Notes: generated from the letters alone by a model not told the origin. DNA of 52,566 nucleotides from an uncultured Sutterella sp. (GCA_900543805.1 UQTE01000017.1:1-52566), one strand, 5' to 3'; shown: positions 17,101 through 25,767, counted from the stretch's first letter. Numbers and translations are program-made.

Positions 17101-17995
17101 CGACCTTCGTGCCATCGCCGATCTTGATCAGACCGTCGATCTGGGACTTCTCACCAAGGTTGATCTCGACGGAGGTTTCGCCATCGAGCTGGACGTCAAT
17201 GGCCGTAGCGCCTTTGCCCACCTGAATCAGGCCGTTGTTGTTGAAGACGACTTCCTTTGCGTCCTTGATGAGAACGCCGTGGCCGTACTTGCCTTCGGCA
17301 ATGTCGCCCACGATGATGGAGCCGTTGTTGGTTGCAACAGAACCCACAGAAGCGGCACCGCCGCCAAGTTCCATACCGACACCCTGCTCTTCCACAATGA
17401 TGGTGCCGGCGTTTTCAATCTCAGCCGGAGCGCTGCGACCGACCCGCATGCCGTAGGCGTTCTTGACGACGATCTTGTTTGCATTCACGGCCTTGGCATT
17501 GTCCTCGGCGAGCATGGCTTCGTTTTTCCACTCGACGCCTTCCTTGTCGGTCGTGACGTAGATCTCGCCATTGTTGGTGAGTTCAACGCCTTCGCCGGTG
17601 ACTTCGAGACCCGTAGCATCGGCACTCTTACCAGAGGCGGAGACCCAAAGCTTGCCCGCGAATGCACCCTTTTCCTTGGTGAGGGTCGTGAAGGCGCTCT
17701 GGCCGGCGTTATTCTTGTAGTGGTACTGACCATCAGCCTTGACGTCGGCCCAGTCGATCTTCTTGTCGGTCGTGATGACGCCTTCTGCCGGCACTTCGAC
17801 CCATCCGGAGACGGTCGTGTCAACGTCAGGCGTCGTGGAGATTTCCGGAGCGGCCACGGCGGCACCGGCCACAAGCGCCACGGCGGTCGCGATCACCGTC
17901 TTCGTGCCCTTAGCCTGCACGCAGGACGTGACTTCATTCACGACCATGAGCGCACCGCGGGCCTTGTTGAAGACAACCTTGAAACTCTTGTTCAT
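14111..17995 (-). CDS. Large autotransporter with ESPR signal peptide
   Basis: 1294 residues. The N-terminus MNKSFKVVFNKARGALMVVNE is the extended signal peptide region of type V secretion proteins, followed by a hydrophobic core (VIATAVALVAGAAVAA). The long passenger (about 50-1000) is rich in G/N/T/V repeats that probably form a beta-helix. The last ~280 residues (from about GVWADVFYSANEAGD) form an autotransporter beta-barrel ending NATYAF, with the terminal aromatic expected for BAM recognition. It is a surface adhesin-like or immunomodulatory protein. The start at 17995 has a GGAG site. The frame stays open 58 codons further upstream, through the homopolymer block at 18120-18138. Confidence 0.92.
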   Translation of the reverse strand: MNKSFKVVFNKARGALMVVNEVTSCVQAKGTKTVIATAVALVAGAAVAAPEISTTPDVDTTVSGWVEVPAEGVITTDKKIDWADVKADGQYHYKNNAGQSAFTTLTKEKGAFAGKLWVSASGKSADATGLEVTGEGVELTNNGEIYVTTDKEGVEWKNEAMLAEDNAKAVNANKIVVKNAYGMRVGRSAPAEIENAGTIIVEEQGVGMELGGGAASVGSVATNNGSIIVGDIAEGKYGHGVLIKDAKEVVFNNNGLIQVGKGATAIDVQLDGETSVEINLGEKSQIDGLIKIGDGTKVALNAKGMTGKLKVQAAAGTTTFNVADGSTVELVDGQKSVFETVNVEKGTLTASIWKDDNHMKDVVVGEEGVFNITKLNSGGDKDHLDTKRHDTLLVHGSTWNLNGGELLVANGSFAEGKMKVGTETAAGEVNFNGDYRLSRLEIGLKGTVNVGKVGEGEAAGLPGTLTVKDLSFHYRGDNTETGSVTVNEDSSLVVTGTIGTENAIPSTVGNKALLTVKDGATVETSAANVFAQNENKTGYSNTLTDTWDRFVVTESGSTLMLSGINEFTNEDYGKYADAVDGVDLVLNGTLTDAGKQDLESIISYAGLNSTIAVDLQQKDAEDKTKVDAELTGDVGVGAIGVDAGTKTITITGDHELLVRGMNGKVIEGSDVVETLDVDKLTLGAYETDKGIVNAENLVVDYLDVVGDFTAKKVTVNANGKASTDNRFEALSIKGDGTFTVETGGTLKVSELGVQNFEMKQGSTLVLGNRLQAEQPVATRTGDITYTEQIQTTVLTSADMIVTTNDNGRELLKAVAGDAYDATKSGLYVDDQIAVNATTGKLLISANDDKGFGAVGLGANSVAVIDVANFTADKAIFVTGESGLHVNEASKIFIKGADRIGSFTLVEGGTVNSVDVVNGVLQEAAPNAWLDYAVANDDANKKTFLNVAFDEKVNASGEVKDFAKTVLTNGSESLGVVNAIGTTFVDKAGQLTEAGEEALDEYMALPVVAGTYNAAYDAAEQVWNTVGAHNIDRTAGKTNGVWADVFYSANEAGDMYGSGYGYEADVYGGVLGYDYTAACGGKIGAALTIGTSDVDAKGDFVGDYGNDADFWGLSIYASKDITEKMIVSADVTYLSLDNDIKGSVAGASVDESIDSSVISVGLRADWKAYESSAFEVVPHAGIRYAQIDVDDYREMDGESLDVLEMPIGVAFNGKFETAGMKFVPTLDFTVVPQIGDTEVHPLNGDTLDVLNNTYNTTLGISAEYGDFTFGVAAKYGFGTDDRSNAGVKVNATYAF

Positions 17996-18119
17996 CGAAT
18001 TTTCTCCAAAAAAAGACAACGTTGCTTTTTCTTGTAAGAGTGTAAAACTCCATAATCCCGTCCTTGAGAACGGAATCAACGCCATCCTAACAATGACCGC
18101 AACCATATAAAAGAAGTCA

Positions 18120-18138
18120 TTTTTTTTTGGGGGGGGGG
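18120..18138 (-). repeat. T9-G10 homopolymer block upstream of the autotransporter
   Basis: Nine Ts followed by ten Gs on the plus strand (C10-A9 in the sense of the gene), about 125 bp before the autotransporter start. Tracts of this length are slippage-prone. A TTATAT -10-like sequence lies just downstream in gene orientation, so the tract could set the -35/-10 spacing and switch expression on and off, as described for neisserial porA/opc. An alternative is translational switching of an N-terminally extended frame starting at TTG 18169. Confidence 0.7.
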
Positions 18139-18319
18139 TAACCCTAATATTGATACACATTCGATGCAACTTATCTGTTCTATCCCCACTCCATCAAGAC
18201 ATTGCCCGCACCGTTTCAGAAATTACCCTGCCGTCTGCTTTTTGTTGCCAAAAGGGCACACTTAACAAAAACGTCATAAACCTTGTGACGCAAGCTTTCT
18301 TCGAGCGAAGCTTTTCAAC

Positions 18320-18934
18320 TTACAAAAATCGGTGAAAATTCACCCCCGCCGTCCTCCATCCCCAGTACGTCGCCATGGGTAGCAACGCGTACGCCCACGC
18401 GGGATAGACGCAGGGCACGAGAAAACCGAAGACGGGGAGAAAGAAGATCAACGGCCCCGCCGCGAGTCCCCAGGCAAAGAGCACCGGGCTCGGCGCCTTC
18501 ATGCGGGCGCTTCGGATGCGGCGTTCGCTTCGGGCGTCCCAGAGAAGAAGCAGTCCCGCCGGCAAGAGCCACAAACTCGTCGCCGCCAGATGCCCCCACC
18601 GAAACGCAAAGACCCGAAGGATCGCCTCGAGCGCCGCGTAAAAGGGCGTGGTCTTTCCCACCTGCCACGCACCGTTGAGGCTGTACCAGTAGGTCTGCTC
18701 GTTCCAGCCGTAGAGAATCCGAAAGGGAAAGAGAAGCCACGCGAAGAAATCTCCGAACCCCTCTGTCACCACCCTTGCCACCTCTCCTTCCCAGCCCCCG
18801 AAGGCGTGCTGCAGCGCCGCCCCTTCGAGGACCGCGATCTGCATCCATCGCCCCGGATCCGTGAAGAACGGCAGAAGCGACAACGTCACCAACCACAAGG
18901 TCAACAACAAAAAGAACCGCTGAACACCCGTCAT
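18320..18934 (-). CDS. DUF4400 integrating-conjugative-element membrane protein
   Basis: 204 residues with about four membrane helices: FFLLLTLWLVTLSLLPFF, a central FFAWLLFPFRILYGW, LWLLPAGLLLLW, and GPLIFFLPVFGFLVP. The pattern, including RILYGWNEQTYWYSLNGAW, matches the DUF4400 family found next to TraD in SXT/R391 (orfJ) and PFGI-1-type conjugative elements. Its ATG overlaps the TraD-like stop by four bases (ATGA), so it is translationally coupled. It sits in the inner membrane; its molecular role in those elements is not established. It is the last gene of the five-gene block. Confidence 0.75.
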   Translation of the reverse strand: MTGVQRFFLLLTLWLVTLSLLPFFTDPGRWMQIAVLEGAALQHAFGGWEGEVARVVTEGFGDFFAWLLFPFRILYGWNEQTYWYSLNGAWQVGKTTPFYAALEAILRVFAFRWGHLAATSLWLLPAGLLLLWDARSERRIRSARMKAPSPVLFAWGLAAGPLIFFLPVFGFLVPCVYPAWAYALLPMATYWGWRTAGVNFHRFL

Positions 18935-21180
18935 GAGAGCTCCTTAACGGGACCGAGCTTCACGCCCTCGTCCGTGTCGATCAGAATGGGAATGCGTCCC
19001 TTGTAGAGCTTTCCGCCAGAAAGCGACGCAAAGAATTCGAGGTTCGGAAGGCGCCCGAGCCAGTCGCGCGGCACGATGTCGTCGCGCATCCCCGACATGC
19101 GCTTTGTGACGGACGCCGAGAAGTTGGGCTTCACGTGCGCGGCCGCGCCCGTCGTGATGCCGACCTCCGTCTGCCAGAGGGTCGTCTTCCCGAAGGTTTC
19201 CGCGACGAAGTCCTGGGTCGCCCGGTCCTTCGTTCGGAGAGCGATGAGATTATTGAGGTTCCCGAGCGCCATGCGCGCCTTCGCTTCGGCCCCGAGCCGG
19301 TCGGTGAGGTCGGGAATCGTCTGCATCGCGACCGTCACGTGCACGCCCGCCTCCATCCCCTTGTTCAAGAGTTCAATGAGGGGTTCGTTGATCACGTTGA
19401 AGACCTCGTCCACAAAGAGGGAAATCCGCCCCACCGACGCCCCCGAGCGCTCTTCGTTGTAGCGTGCGCCCGCGAGCGCCGTGAGGTCGGCCAAGAGAAT
19501 GCTCCCCAAGGCCGACGCCACCGTCGAGTCGGGGAGCGCGTCGAGCCCCACGTAGAAAACCCCGCCCGCCCCAATGATTCCTTCAAGCGTCTCCACGTCT
19601 CTGGGGTCGTCGGGATCCTCGCGGTCGGGTGAGAGGCTTTTCGCGAGACTTCCCGCGGTCAGCATCGCCAGGACCGGCATCAGCGACGCCGTGATCTTCG
19701 CGTAGTGCTCCCGGTCGTGACGGTAGGTGTCGATGAGACGGTTGAGGACCGGCTCGGGGTGTTTGGGCTTTACCGTCTCCTCCCAGAAAAGGGCCTTGAC
19801 GGAGAGCTCGAGATTGCGCTCGCCCCGCCGAAAGCCCTGTTCCTCGATTTCGTCCAATTTCGCCCGAACGCGCGCGGGCCAGTCTTCGGGCCCGAAGTCC
19901 GTCAAATGCTTGGTGAGACACTCGTCTAGGAGCGCGTCGATCCCCGACTCGATCGTGTCGGCGAGTCGCCGAAGAGAAGGACGACGGTCGACGAAGAGCA
20001 GTCCCTCCACCACCACGAGCACGGCCTGCCAGGCAAAGGACGAGAAGGCCCCCGAGGTGTCGGCGGGCATGACGGCCTTCACGCGGGTGGCGAGTTCCGT
20101 CGCGCGCGCGAAACTCCCGAAGGGATCGAACCGGATTCCGCGGTCGGGAAAGGCCGGATGAAATTCCCGGGGCTTAGCTCGCCCCGCCGCGCGGCAGGCG
20201 GCGAAAACGGCGTTCCTAAGACGTTTGGAGGATTTCGGATCGATCACGACGACCGGATCCCCGCGAAGAATCGCCTGACGGACGAGGTTCGTCAACATCA
20301 CGCCCTTTCCCGCCTGCGTCGTCCCCACGATCGCGGTCCCGCCCCCGAGAGAGGACAAAGGCCGAAAGAGATCCCCTTCGTCGTCTCCCACGCCGTGCAG
20401 AACGGGCGAACCGGTGTCGCCGGGCCCGAGCCCCTTTTCGCGCACGCCCACGAGCTTTTTTACGAAGGGCGAGACGAAGAGCGTTTCGGGCGCAATCGTG
20501 GAGAGTTCAAAAAGGCGCTGCGCATGCACCGGCGTCCAGAGGAACCCGAGCCCGAGCCACAGCTCTTTGACGGGCGCGCCCGATCCCGCGGCAAACAGGG
20601 CGTTTTCGCCCGAAAGAACGCCGCGAAGCCGCGAGAGCGCCGCGTCTTCGCGCGGGACGCCCTGACGGCCCCCCTCTTTCTCGCCGTCAACGTCCGTCTT
20701 CCCCGTCTTCCCCGCTCTCCTTTGCATGTGCCGCATGCGAAGCACCAGATCTCCCCAGCCCATGAAGGCGGGGGCTTTTCCGGAGAGTTTCGCTCGGCGG
20801 CGAAGCAGCAGCACGACGTCCAAGAGCCTCACGCACCCGAAGGCTCCGATGCAAAACCCCAGAGGCGCGGCCCAGGCCCCTTCAGCGCCCCAGGCGTAAA
20901 AGGCCGCCAGCGGAAAAGCGGCCGCGACGACGCTTCCCTCCCAGGCGGGACGCCAGAGCGCCAAGGCCCGCCCGTCGGGGTCGTTCGTGGCGTCGGAACG
21001 CCCGAAGGGATTCGCCCGGGGACGAAAAAGATCCCGTCCCCAGGCCCGGAAACTTCGTTTTTTCTCTTCCGTGAAGGCCGCGCGGGGACGCGTCTCCACG
21101 ACGGACGGACCCGATTCCCGTTCTTCCAAAACTCCGGGCGCCCCGCTGTCCGCCGGCAATCCCGCTTTTTCCTCGCTCAC
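18931..21180 (-). CDS. traD: TraD/VirD4-type coupling ATPase
   Basis: 749 residues. Two membrane helices lie in the first ~130 residues, followed by a RecA-like motor: Walker A GTTQAGKG (about 286-293), VVVIDPKSSKRL, and Walker B ISLFVDEVFNVI, with VTVAMQTIPDLTDRLG and an ALRTKD arm. This is the TraD (PFGI-1/SXT class) coupling-protein layout, which docks relaxase-DNA onto a type IV secretion channel. Motor residues look intact. I chose the GTG at 21180 because AGGAGG precedes it by eight bases. No T4SS gene is visible in the window, so its secretion partner is missing or elsewhere. The symbol is by family. Confidence 0.85.
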   Translation of the reverse strand: MSEEKAGLPADSGAPGVLEERESGPSVVETRPRAAFTEEKKRSFRAWGRDLFRPRANPFGRSDATNDPDGRALALWRPAWEGSVVAAAFPLAAFYAWGAEGAWAAPLGFCIGAFGCVRLLDVVLLLRRRAKLSGKAPAFMGWGDLVLRMRHMQRRAGKTGKTDVDGEKEGGRQGVPREDAALSRLRGVLSGENALFAAGSGAPVKELWLGLGFLWTPVHAQRLFELSTIAPETLFVSPFVKKLVGVREKGLGPGDTGSPVLHGVGDDEGDLFRPLSSLGGGTAIVGTTQAGKGVMLTNLVRQAILRGDPVVVIDPKSSKRLRNAVFAACRAAGRAKPREFHPAFPDRGIRFDPFGSFARATELATRVKAVMPADTSGAFSSFAWQAVLVVVEGLLFVDRRPSLRRLADTIESGIDALLDECLTKHLTDFGPEDWPARVRAKLDEIEEQGFRRGERNLELSVKALFWEETVKPKHPEPVLNRLIDTYRHDREHYAKITASLMPVLAMLTAGSLAKSLSPDREDPDDPRDVETLEGIIGAGGVFYVGLDALPDSTVASALGSILLADLTALAGARYNEERSGASVGRISLFVDEVFNVINEPLIELLNKGMEAGVHVTVAMQTIPDLTDRLGAEAKARMALGNLNNLIALRTKDRATQDFVAETFGKTTLWQTEVGITTGAAAHVKPNFSASVTKRMSGMRDDIVPRDWLGRLPNLEFFASLSGGKLYKGRIPILIDTDEGVKLGPVKELS

Positions 21181-21330
21181 GCTTGTTTCCTCCTTTTGTC
21201 TTGTCCTCGACCCTCGCAAGTGGGCGCCGTTTCGTTTCCGTCTTCTGCGCCCGGCGACGCCTGCGTCCCCAAACGCCTCGAGCCCTTTGGCTCCCGATCG
21301 GGAACGATTCTTTCGAAGCGTCGAAGCTTT

Positions 21331-23646
21331 TCAATCCCATTCCTCACGCCGAACGAATTCGCCCCGAACGGGCAGAAACCGTCCGCGTCCGGCAAAGCCC
21401 GGCGCCGCAGGCGGCCAGGGCGCGTCCTCTTCCCGTCCGTCGGCGTAGCGAAAGACCGGCCGAACGAACCGCGCGGCGATCAGAACGCCTTCCTCCGCAT
21501 ACGGGGCGGCCGCCTCACGCTCGAGACTCTCGGTCCAGAAGTTCCGCACGCCCCGGTCGCGAAGCGCCCGAGCCATGCGGTCTTCGGGTTCCTCGGCTTC
21601 GTTTGTTTCGGGATCCACAGCGCCCGAAGCGCCGTAGAGCGCTCCCGTCGGCTCTCTCTTTTCCTCTTCGGCTTCTGAGCCCCTCGGCACGACCCCCAAG
21701 GGGAAGGCGCCGAACCGTCCGTCTTCAAGACAGTCGATCTCTTGGGCGGCGAGCGCGTCACGCCGCCAGAAGAGTTGTCCCGGCCGGTTTTGAAGGAGCG
21801 CTCCCTTGTCAATAAGCCAGCGAAGAAGCACCGAGGTCGACGGGCGCCTCAAGAGCCGCAGCGGCACGAACACCCCGAAGGCCGCGGCGTTTTGCGCGGG
21901 ATCGCCCCGATTGATTTCCGCAAAGGCCGCTTCAAGCGCCTCGGAGAGCATCGGGGGTTCCTGAAGCCCAACGTTGACCGCCCAGGCGAATCGCCCGGGG
22001 AGCACGCTTCGAACTTCGTCCTCGAGCTCTTCGATTTCCTCCTTGTGGCGGTCTTCCGCAAGAAGCCGTCCGAGCGGCTCCTCGAAGAAGATTTCGGACG
22101 CTTCCGCCGCCCGCATGCGGGCGGCTTCCAAGTAATGCTCCCCGTCGCGAAGGAGCACGGCCTCGGCGAGCCGCCCCGACACCTTGTCGGTGGGGCCCCC
22201 TTTCTTTCGGTCGGGAAGCGCCGGTACGCGGATGAGAAACAACGCCCCCGCGTCCCCGCGGGTTTCGATCACGCCGCTCATCGCGAGGACGCGCAGCCAG
22301 TCGTTCAGATCCTGCGGCATGCCCTCACGCGCGGCCGGTGCACCCGGCACGCGGGCGATCCCTTCGGTGAGAATCTTCGAGGGGGCGTCGGGCCAGAGCA
22401 AAAAGACGCCTTCGACCCCGTGAAGGAGAACCCCGTCCGAGTGCGGTCCGCAAAAGAGCCACGCTCCTTCGCGCACGGCTTCGAGCCACGCCTCCTCCAC
22501 CCAGTGGGATAGCGCCGCCCGAACGCCCGCGAAGGGGTTGTCCGCGAGCGCATCCGACATTGCGCCCCGCCGCTTCCAGAGGACTTCAAAGACGGCGTCG
22601 CGCACGAGTCTTTCGAGAAACTTCGCTTCGTCCGAGCGCCGGACCTTGCCGCGACACCGCCCTTCGAAGAGCTCCGCAAAGAAGGGAGCTTCCGTGAGCC
22701 ACCGTCGCGTTCGGTCGGGAACCCAGCGAAGAAATCCCGCTTCAAGGCCCGTCGTCACCGTGCGGCATCTGCGAACGGTAAAGAGAACTTCCTTATTTCC
22801 TTCCGTCCCGCCCGAAGCATCGGTTTCCGAGCGCCCGCAGGCGGCGAGCGCAAAGCTTAAAAGCGCTTCGTCGCGGCGCCAGACGCGCCCGTCCGCTTCG
22901 ACCGTGAGGTCCGCCAGGCGGTTTTCACCGTAGGCGAGCGCCGAGAGAAAGACGATCGTCTTCCAGCGCTCCCGGTGCCGACGTCTCGCGACGGGATCGA
23001 GCGTCAGCCCGAAGACCCGGGCGTCGAGACGCCTCATGGCCGCGAGAGCGGACTCGAGTCCGAAGAGAAAGAGGCCGCCCCGCTTTGCAAACGCCTCGTC
23101 CCGAAGGTCGGGAAGGTCTTCCACGAAGGCGGCCCAGGCGAGAAGCGCCGGCAGAAAATGCGCTTCAAAGAGCGCCCGGTCGGCCGAGGCGAGCAGGATC
23201 CGCTGCAGGGTCTCGCGGTGTCTCGCGAGGATCGCGACCGGATCGACGGGCGCCCAGACGGGGCGGCCCAGATTGTCCAGGAGCCCTGCGTCCCCGGACG
23301 GAGCATCGCACGCCGAACCCCTCGTCCCGCCCGCCGTTCCGACGCCCTCCTCCCCGTCGAACGAACCGAAAGAGAGACGCCCCGGTCCCCGCCATCGGGC
23401 GACGAGGTCCGTGCCGAGCGCCTGGCGCACGGCCGATTTTCTAGCGGCGTAGAGTTCCGGTGCGGTCATAAAAGCATGAAGGAAAGCGGGGTCCCAACGG
23501 ATCCGTGCGGGATGAAAAGTCGAGGCAAATCGATGAGGCGGACTTTCGAAAGCGGGCTTCTTTGCGAAACCTCTGCTTTCGAAAATCGGTCCCGTCGGAC
23601 GCGAATCGAGCGCCTGCGGCCGAATGCGGCCGAAGTCTTCCTCCAC
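21331..23646 (-). CDS. MobH/TraI_2-like protein with degenerate relaxase motifs
   Basis: Up to 771 residues. Residues ~136-255 align with the TraI_2 (MobH) relaxase domain: PVAILARHRETLQRILLAS, then a helix to AFVEDLPDLRDEAFAKRGGL, LFLFGLESALAA and RWKTIVFLSALAYGENRLADLTV. The family has H-H-H, R-H-S-L-E and L-H-D-x-G-K signatures here; this protein reads EAF, LFGLE and AYGENR, so the HD-type metal ligands are gone. The region ~420-560 (LLHGVEGVFLLWPDAPSKIL) resembles TraI_2_C. The GTG start at 23646 is poorly supported; an ATG at 23469 is the alternative. It is long and unbroken, suggesting maintained but non-nicking function (inference). Confidence 0.65.
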   Translation of the reverse strand: MEEDFGRIRPQALDSRPTGPIFESRGFAKKPAFESPPHRFASTFHPARIRWDPAFLHAFMTAPELYAARKSAVRQALGTDLVARWRGPGRLSFGSFDGEEGVGTAGGTRGSACDAPSGDAGLLDNLGRPVWAPVDPVAILARHRETLQRILLASADRALFEAHFLPALLAWAAFVEDLPDLRDEAFAKRGGLFLFGLESALAAMRRLDARVFGLTLDPVARRRHRERWKTIVFLSALAYGENRLADLTVEADGRVWRRDEALLSFALAACGRSETDASGGTEGNKEVLFTVRRCRTVTTGLEAGFLRWVPDRTRRWLTEAPFFAELFEGRCRGKVRRSDEAKFLERLVRDAVFEVLWKRRGAMSDALADNPFAGVRAALSHWVEEAWLEAVREGAWLFCGPHSDGVLLHGVEGVFLLWPDAPSKILTEGIARVPGAPAAREGMPQDLNDWLRVLAMSGVIETRGDAGALFLIRVPALPDRKKGGPTDKVSGRLAEAVLLRDGEHYLEAARMRAAEASEIFFEEPLGRLLAEDRHKEEIEELEDEVRSVLPGRFAWAVNVGLQEPPMLSEALEAAFAEINRGDPAQNAAAFGVFVPLRLLRRPSTSVLLRWLIDKGALLQNRPGQLFWRRDALAAQEIDCLEDGRFGAFPLGVVPRGSEAEEEKREPTGALYGASGAVDPETNEAEEPEDRMARALRDRGVRNFWTESLEREAAAPYAEEGVLIAARFVRPVFRYADGREEDAPWPPAAPGFAGRGRFLPVRGEFVRREEWD

Positions 23647-23689
23647 TTCCCTTCAAGCGAAAAATTCCCCGTCGGGAAGGAAAAGAAAG

Positions 23690-23770
23690 AGCCGACCCAA
23701 GAAAGAAAAAGGAAAAAGGCGCCGCGGGCCTCCCCCTCCCTCCCGAAGGAGAGAAGAAGGAGAGCCCGGC
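23690..23770 (-). promoter_or_regulatory. Hairpin plus U-rich tract before the TraI-like gene
   Basis: In gene orientation a nested, bulged stem (GCCGGGC...GCCCGCGGC enclosing CTCC-TTCG-GGAG) is followed by a pyrimidine run (CTTTTTCCTTTTTC). A second GTCGG/CCGAC stem followed by TTTTT lies just before the GTG at 23646. This looks like an intrinsic terminator or attenuator between the VWA gene and the TraI-like gene. Confidence 0.45.
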
Positions 23771-23848
23771 GGACGGACGAACGAACGGCGTGAACGACAC
23801 CGCCCGACGGGACGCGTCCCGACGAAAGACCTTTGAAAGGGTCTTCCG

Positions 23849-25753
23849 TCAGTTCCGCGCCGCCCTAAAGAGGCGCTTCATCAGGTTGAAGAGCGCCCCG
23901 GGCACGGCCCGGACGTCCCGGGCGCGCTCGCAGTGGCGGCCAAAGGGCGCCGACGGATAGCTTCCGACGAGGAGCACGCCGAGTTCGATCCCGGCCTCTC
24001 CCACGTCATCGGGGACGTGGCGAAGGTTCTCGCGCTCAAAATGCCCGTCCGTCACAAGGATCAGGATTTTTCGCGTTTCGCTTCGCTCGAGGAGCCGCTG
24101 CGCGGTCGTCAAGAGCGCCGCCACGACGGGCGTGCCGCCGCAGCTCTTTCGCTCGGACGTGCGCTTCGCGAAGACTTGGGACGACTCACCGAAGGTCGTG
24201 ATGAGCTCGGCCGTCGCGGCGGTGTCGCCCGGAAAGAGCGCCGTCTCGACGACGACGTTCGGGACCTTCTCGAAGACGGACGCGAGACGAAAGCCCGCGG
24301 CCTTCACGAGCGTGAAGTCCTCTTCCGAGAGCGACCCCGAGCTGTCGAGGAGAATCGACACCGCGGCCTCCACGCCCTGCGCATCCTCCCAGACCGTAAA
24401 GACCCGGGCGTCGCCCACGGCGAGGCGGTCGATCTCCATGTCGTCGACGTCCCAGCCCGACTCGGTCAGGCCGACGGGCATGGGAACGCGCCGAAAGAGG
24501 AGGTCTTCGACGGCGCAGCCGAAGCGCGCGAGCTGCGAAACGGTCTTCTGAAAGCGCAGAGCCATTTCGGGATCCCGAATGGCGGGCGCCACTTCGTCCG
24601 AAGCCGGAACGAGCCTTGCGTCGGCGGGCCAGAGCGCCTTTTCGAGGCGGTCCGTGCGCATCCACGATTCCGAGCGGAAGGCCGGACCGTCGTCGAAGGT
24701 GACGCGGTTCTCACCCTTTCGGGCGAGCCCCGTCGAGGCGTCGGCCCTGGCGCGGCCCGAGCCCGCGAAGGCGGGGCGGCCCGATCCCTCGAGAATCGAG
24801 AGGATGCGGTCGCGCCGCACGGCGTCGGATTCATCGCGCTTCTCCTCGTACCCCCAGGCCTCTCCGAAGAGAGAGGGCTGAAAGGGTTCAGGCGAAAGGG
24901 AATCTCCCTTTCCGTCGGCAGCGGCCTTGCCCTCGTCCGCGCCCTTTTGCGGGGGCGCGAGCGTTTCGGCAAAGTTTCCGAGAAGCTCCGCGAGACGAAG
25001 GGCGAGCGACACGGCGTCCCCGGTCGAAGAGAGCGGCCAGGCCGAGAAGACGAGACGGTCGAGCCGAAGCTTTTCGTCTTCGGTGAAGATTCGCCCCATC
25101 TCGCGCTCGAGCCATTGAAGGTCCCGCGAGACGACGGTCAAGCCCAGCTCGCGCTCCCAGAGGCGCGCGAGGTAGTAGAGCTTCACGACGTCGTACGCGG
25201 GCCTTCCCGGCACGTCTTCTACGAATCGGCTCATCCCCGCGCTCTGGAGCGCCAGGTAGAGGGCTTCGCGAAGAATCCCGTAGCCCGCGTACGCGGCGCT
25301 CGTCAACGCGTCCACCCGAACGTCCTCGAAAAGGTTCGCCCACTCGAAGACGCAGGCGGGGGCATTCTTCACCGCCGCTCCGCGAAGGAGCGAAAAGTCC
25401 GAATGCACGACGTGCCCGCGCTCGTGAAGGCCGTGACCGTACACGAACACGGGAGCGAGCGGATTGCCGAAGTCGATCGGTCCCAGCCAGACGGTCTTCC
25501 CGTCGGTGGCGGGACGGGCCGTAAACCGCACCGATAGCCCCTCCTTTCGGCACGCGGCCGAAAGAACGAGGGGCGCGGCCTGCCGGAGAACGAAGCCCTT
25601 GGCGGCCTCCGTCTTGAAGACGCCTCGTGCGGCTTCGGCACCCGAAGCGCAGTCGTTTTTGCCGATGCGGTTGAGAACGGTCACGTCGACCGCGTTTTTG
25701 CGCCGGGCTGCGCCGGCTCGTTTGGTGCCCGTGAGGGCGCGGAATCGACTCAT
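23849..25753 (-). CDS. VWA-domain protein with HExxH motif (CobT-like)
   Basis: 634 residues. Residues ~100-150 carry a metallopeptidase-like site, LHERGHVVH (HExxH at 110-114), followed by NLFEDVRVD (140-148), as in the putative-metallopeptidase/VWA pairing and CobT-like proteins. An acidic low-complexity linker (~265-310) leads to a C-terminal VWA domain with an intact MIDAS: DSSGS (470-474), T541 in GGTP and TDG (568-570). It is presumably a partner of the MoxR/CobS-type AAA ATPase encoded upstream; such pairs act as metal-chelatase or remodelling machines. SXT-type elements carry comparable cobS/cobT genes. GGAGAG precedes the ATG. Real protease activity is untested. Confidence 0.8.
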   Translation of the reverse strand: MSRFRALTGTKRAGAARRKNAVDVTVLNRIGKNDCASGAEAARGVFKTEAAKGFVLRQAAPLVLSAACRKEGLSVRFTARPATDGKTVWLGPIDFGNPLAPVFVYGHGLHERGHVVHSDFSLLRGAAVKNAPACVFEWANLFEDVRVDALTSAAYAGYGILREALYLALQSAGMSRFVEDVPGRPAYDVVKLYYLARLWERELGLTVVSRDLQWLEREMGRIFTEDEKLRLDRLVFSAWPLSSTGDAVSLALRLAELLGNFAETLAPPQKGADEGKAAADGKGDSLSPEPFQPSLFGEAWGYEEKRDESDAVRRDRILSILEGSGRPAFAGSGRARADASTGLARKGENRVTFDDGPAFRSESWMRTDRLEKALWPADARLVPASDEVAPAIRDPEMALRFQKTVSQLARFGCAVEDLLFRRVPMPVGLTESGWDVDDMEIDRLAVGDARVFTVWEDAQGVEAAVSILLDSSGSLSEEDFTLVKAAGFRLASVFEKVPNVVVETALFPGDTAATAELITTFGESSQVFAKRTSERKSCGGTPVVAALLTTAQRLLERSETRKILILVTDGHFERENLRHVPDDVGEAGIELGVLLVGSYPSAPFGRHCERARDVRAVPGALFNLMKRLFRAARN

Positions 25754-25767
25754 TTTGTCTCTCCGTC

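Noticed and set aside
14105..18037. 1310-codon plus-strand ORF opposite the first autotransporter
   Set aside because: It is a GC- and codon-bias shadow of the real gene, with no domain resemblance. The minus frame has signal peptide, passenger and barrel.
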